Shown here piece after piece: positions 26,002-27,260 of a stretch of DNA of 27,260 nt. The notes beneath the pieces were generated by a model, which saw only the letters and a program-made list of their open reading frames with translations, had not been told where the DNA came from and made no database searches. This DNA is from GCA-2686265 sp036010965 (lineage in GTDB: Bacteria > Planctomycetota > UBA1135 > GCA-002686595): positions 1-27,260 of the forward strand of contig DASCMO010000171.1 of the NCBI GenBank assembly GCA_036010965.1, read 5' to 3'. A program made the position numbers and the translations under genes. How positions within the stretch are numbered: the first letter of the stretch is position 1; each line of letters begins with the position of its first letter.

Positions 26002-27260
26002 TCACCTGGCGCGGGCGTCTTTCCGCGGCGCGAGCAACTCCTCCCCGTAGCGGCGCGTGGCCTCCGAGAGTCCCGCCGGCAGGGCCTCGAGGAAGTCCCC
26101 CAGGGCGCGGCGCGTGGCGCGCGCCGCCGGGCGGCAGGCCGCCGGCAGGTGATCGACGAACTGCGCTCGTCCGGCCCAGCGCAGGGCATCGACGCTGTAG
26201 CCGGCAAGAAACGAGAGTGGGGCGCGGAATTCGAGCACCGGCCGATCGTCGGTCATGGGCGCGACGCCGCCCGCGAAGGCTCGCAGGGCCGGGTCGTCGG
26301 CCACCTGCAGGGCGGCCAGCTCACAGGCGTCGTGGATCCCGGCCGCCGCCAGGGAGGCGCCCATCTCCACCGACCACTCGAGCGCGTCGGTGCTGCCCTC
26401 GCCCTCTAGGGGGCGCTGGGAACCCACCAGGGCCAGGTCGTAGGCGGTCAACCAGGCCGAGGTGTGCTCGAAGGCGGCGCACCAGGTCGCGACGACCGTG
26501 CGCACGTCGCGGGTGGAGAGCTGGTAGAGCGGCAGCCACTGAGAGGCGACCCCGCCCTCGGCCAGGTGGTCCGCCATGTTGCGGAAGTGCTCGACAGAGT
26601 AGAGGTCGCTCGAACCGCGGGTCCAGGGATGGATCGGGTCGGAGGTGATCAGGTCGAAGCGCTGCTTCGAGCGCGCCAGGGCGAGGCGGCCGTCGGCGAA
26701 CTCGATGCGCACCCGCGGGTCCGTCAGGACGCCGCCGTTCCAGTCCGTGAACTCGCGCGCCGCCGCCAGCACAGCGGGGGAGATCTCGAAGACCTCCAGC
26801 TCCTCGAGCTCGGGCAGGTAGAGCAGTGCGCCGGCGGTCATGCCCGTGCCGAGACCGATCACCAGGGCCGTGCGCACCTGCCCGTGGAGCAGGGCCGGCA
26901 CATGGCTCAACAGCCGCTGCAGGCGCAGGTCAACGGGTGCGGTCGTCGCGACCACCTTGCCGTCGACGCGCAGAGAGCGGACCGTTTCGCCCTGCGCCTC
27001 GCGGCTGTCCTCGACGGCCACCGTGGCGCGCGTCCCGTGGTGCAGGGCTATGAGCTCCGTGCCCGCCGTGGGTTTGCTCCCGCCGCGCGCTCCGGTCAGG
27101 GCCAGCAAGGCGGTCAGGATCCCGCCCACGACCAGGTGCACCGGACGCCGCCCCGGTGCGGCGAGCGCCGCCGCGAAGGCGACGGCGACCAGGAGCAGCA
27201 GGGTTGCGCGCGGCCCGAGCCAGGCGGGCAGGACCAGACCCGCCAGCAGGCTGCCGCACA
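26002..27260 (-). CDS. Membrane protein with spermidine synthase-like domain, partial at right edge
   Basis: The frame is open from the stop at 26002-26004 to the window edge (at least 418 codons), so the true start lies beyond 27260. The visible N-terminal part holds hydrophobic segments (LLAGLVLPAWLGPRA, LLLLVAVAFAAALAAP, HLVVGGILTALLALTG). A cytoplasmic or periplasmic spermidine-synthase-like Rossmann domain follows. SAM-type binding is suggested by TALVIGLGTGMTAGALLYLP and the acidic VFEISPAV. The catalytic region reads LITSDPIHPWTRGSSDLYS, as in membrane-fused spermidine-synthase-like proteins rather than canonical SpeE. True aminopropyl transfer is therefore doubtful. An internal GTG at 27141 would cut off the membrane part and is not favoured. 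The SDR gene follows it. Confidence 0.85.
   Translation of the reverse strand, partial: CGSLLAGLVLPAWLGPRATLLLLVAVAFAAALAAPGRRPVHLVVGGILTALLALTGARGGSKPTAGTELIALHHGTRATVAVEDSREAQGETVRSLRVDGKVVATTAPVDLRLQRLLSHVPALLHGQVRTALVIGLGTGMTAGALLYLPELEELEVFEISPAVLAAAREFTDWNGGVLTDPRVRIEFADGRLALARSKQRFDLITSDPIHPWTRGSSDLYSVEHFRNMADHLAEGGVASQWLPLYQLSTRDVRTVVATWCAAFEHTSAWLTAYDLALVGSQRPLEGEGSTDALEWSVEMGASLAAAGIHDACELAALQVADDPALRAFAGGVAPMTDDRPVLEFRAPLSFLAGYSVDALRWAGRAQFVDHLPAACRPAARATRRALGDFLEALPAGLSEATRRYGEELLAPRKDARAR

Overview
The window is about 27 kb of very GC-rich, gene-dense bacterial chromosome with frequent GTG and non-ATG starts and many start/stop overlaps. It holds housekeeping genes only. I see no insertion sequence, phage gene, integrase, CRISPR array, rRNA or tRNA. 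Exported and lipoprotein-like products suggest a Gram-negative-type envelope. The His-rich N-terminal extension of AtpB, the NFACT protein and the overall style would fit a high-GC Planctomycetota-like lineage, but that placement is an impression and not a demonstration.

Layout. (1) 73-1290 (+): an exported PDZ protein. (2) 1322-4314 (-): a three-gene unit transcribed ndk, rqcH-like (NFACT), TPR lipoprotein. (3) 4315-4807: a divergent intergenic region with a candidate sigma70-type promoter for the next block. (4) 4808-12524 (+): a complete F-type ATP synthase operon in the classic order atpZ, atpI-like, atpB-E-F-H-A-G-D-C, with tight coupling in its first half. (5) 12605-19393 (+): a translation block aspS, infC, rpmI, rplT, pheS, pheT. 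(6) 19465-20871 (+): a B12-binding-type radical SAM protein. (7) 20846-21422 (-): two small uncharacterised genes. (8) 21559-24987 (+): acs and a membrane-anchored M20 peptidase resembling animal PM20D1. (9) 25003-27260 (-): an SDR epimerase/reductase preceded by a membrane protein with a spermidine-synthase-like domain, which runs off the right edge.

How the genes work together. The atp block encodes the whole proton-driven ATP synthase plus its two small assembly/accessory proteins. The aspS-to-pheT block supplies two aminoacyl-tRNA synthetases, initiation factor IF3 and ribosomal proteins L35 and L20. The RqcH-like protein belongs to rescue of stalled 50S subunits.

The most interesting signals are regulatory. 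infC has no ATG, GTG or TTG at its conserved N-terminus. It appears to start at a CTG 7 nt after a perfect Shine-Dalgarno, and that Shine-Dalgarno can pair with an upstream 8-nt complement inside a two-hairpin leader. A 13-nt hairpin arm from this leader recurs upstream of rpmI in the same operon, which suggests a repeated binding site. A second CTG start is likely for rqcH, overlapping the ndk stop. AtpB carries a 2 x 20-residue His-rich tandem duplication, and a strong hairpin sits between atpB and atpE. I found no clearly novel multi-gene system such as a defence or secretion island.
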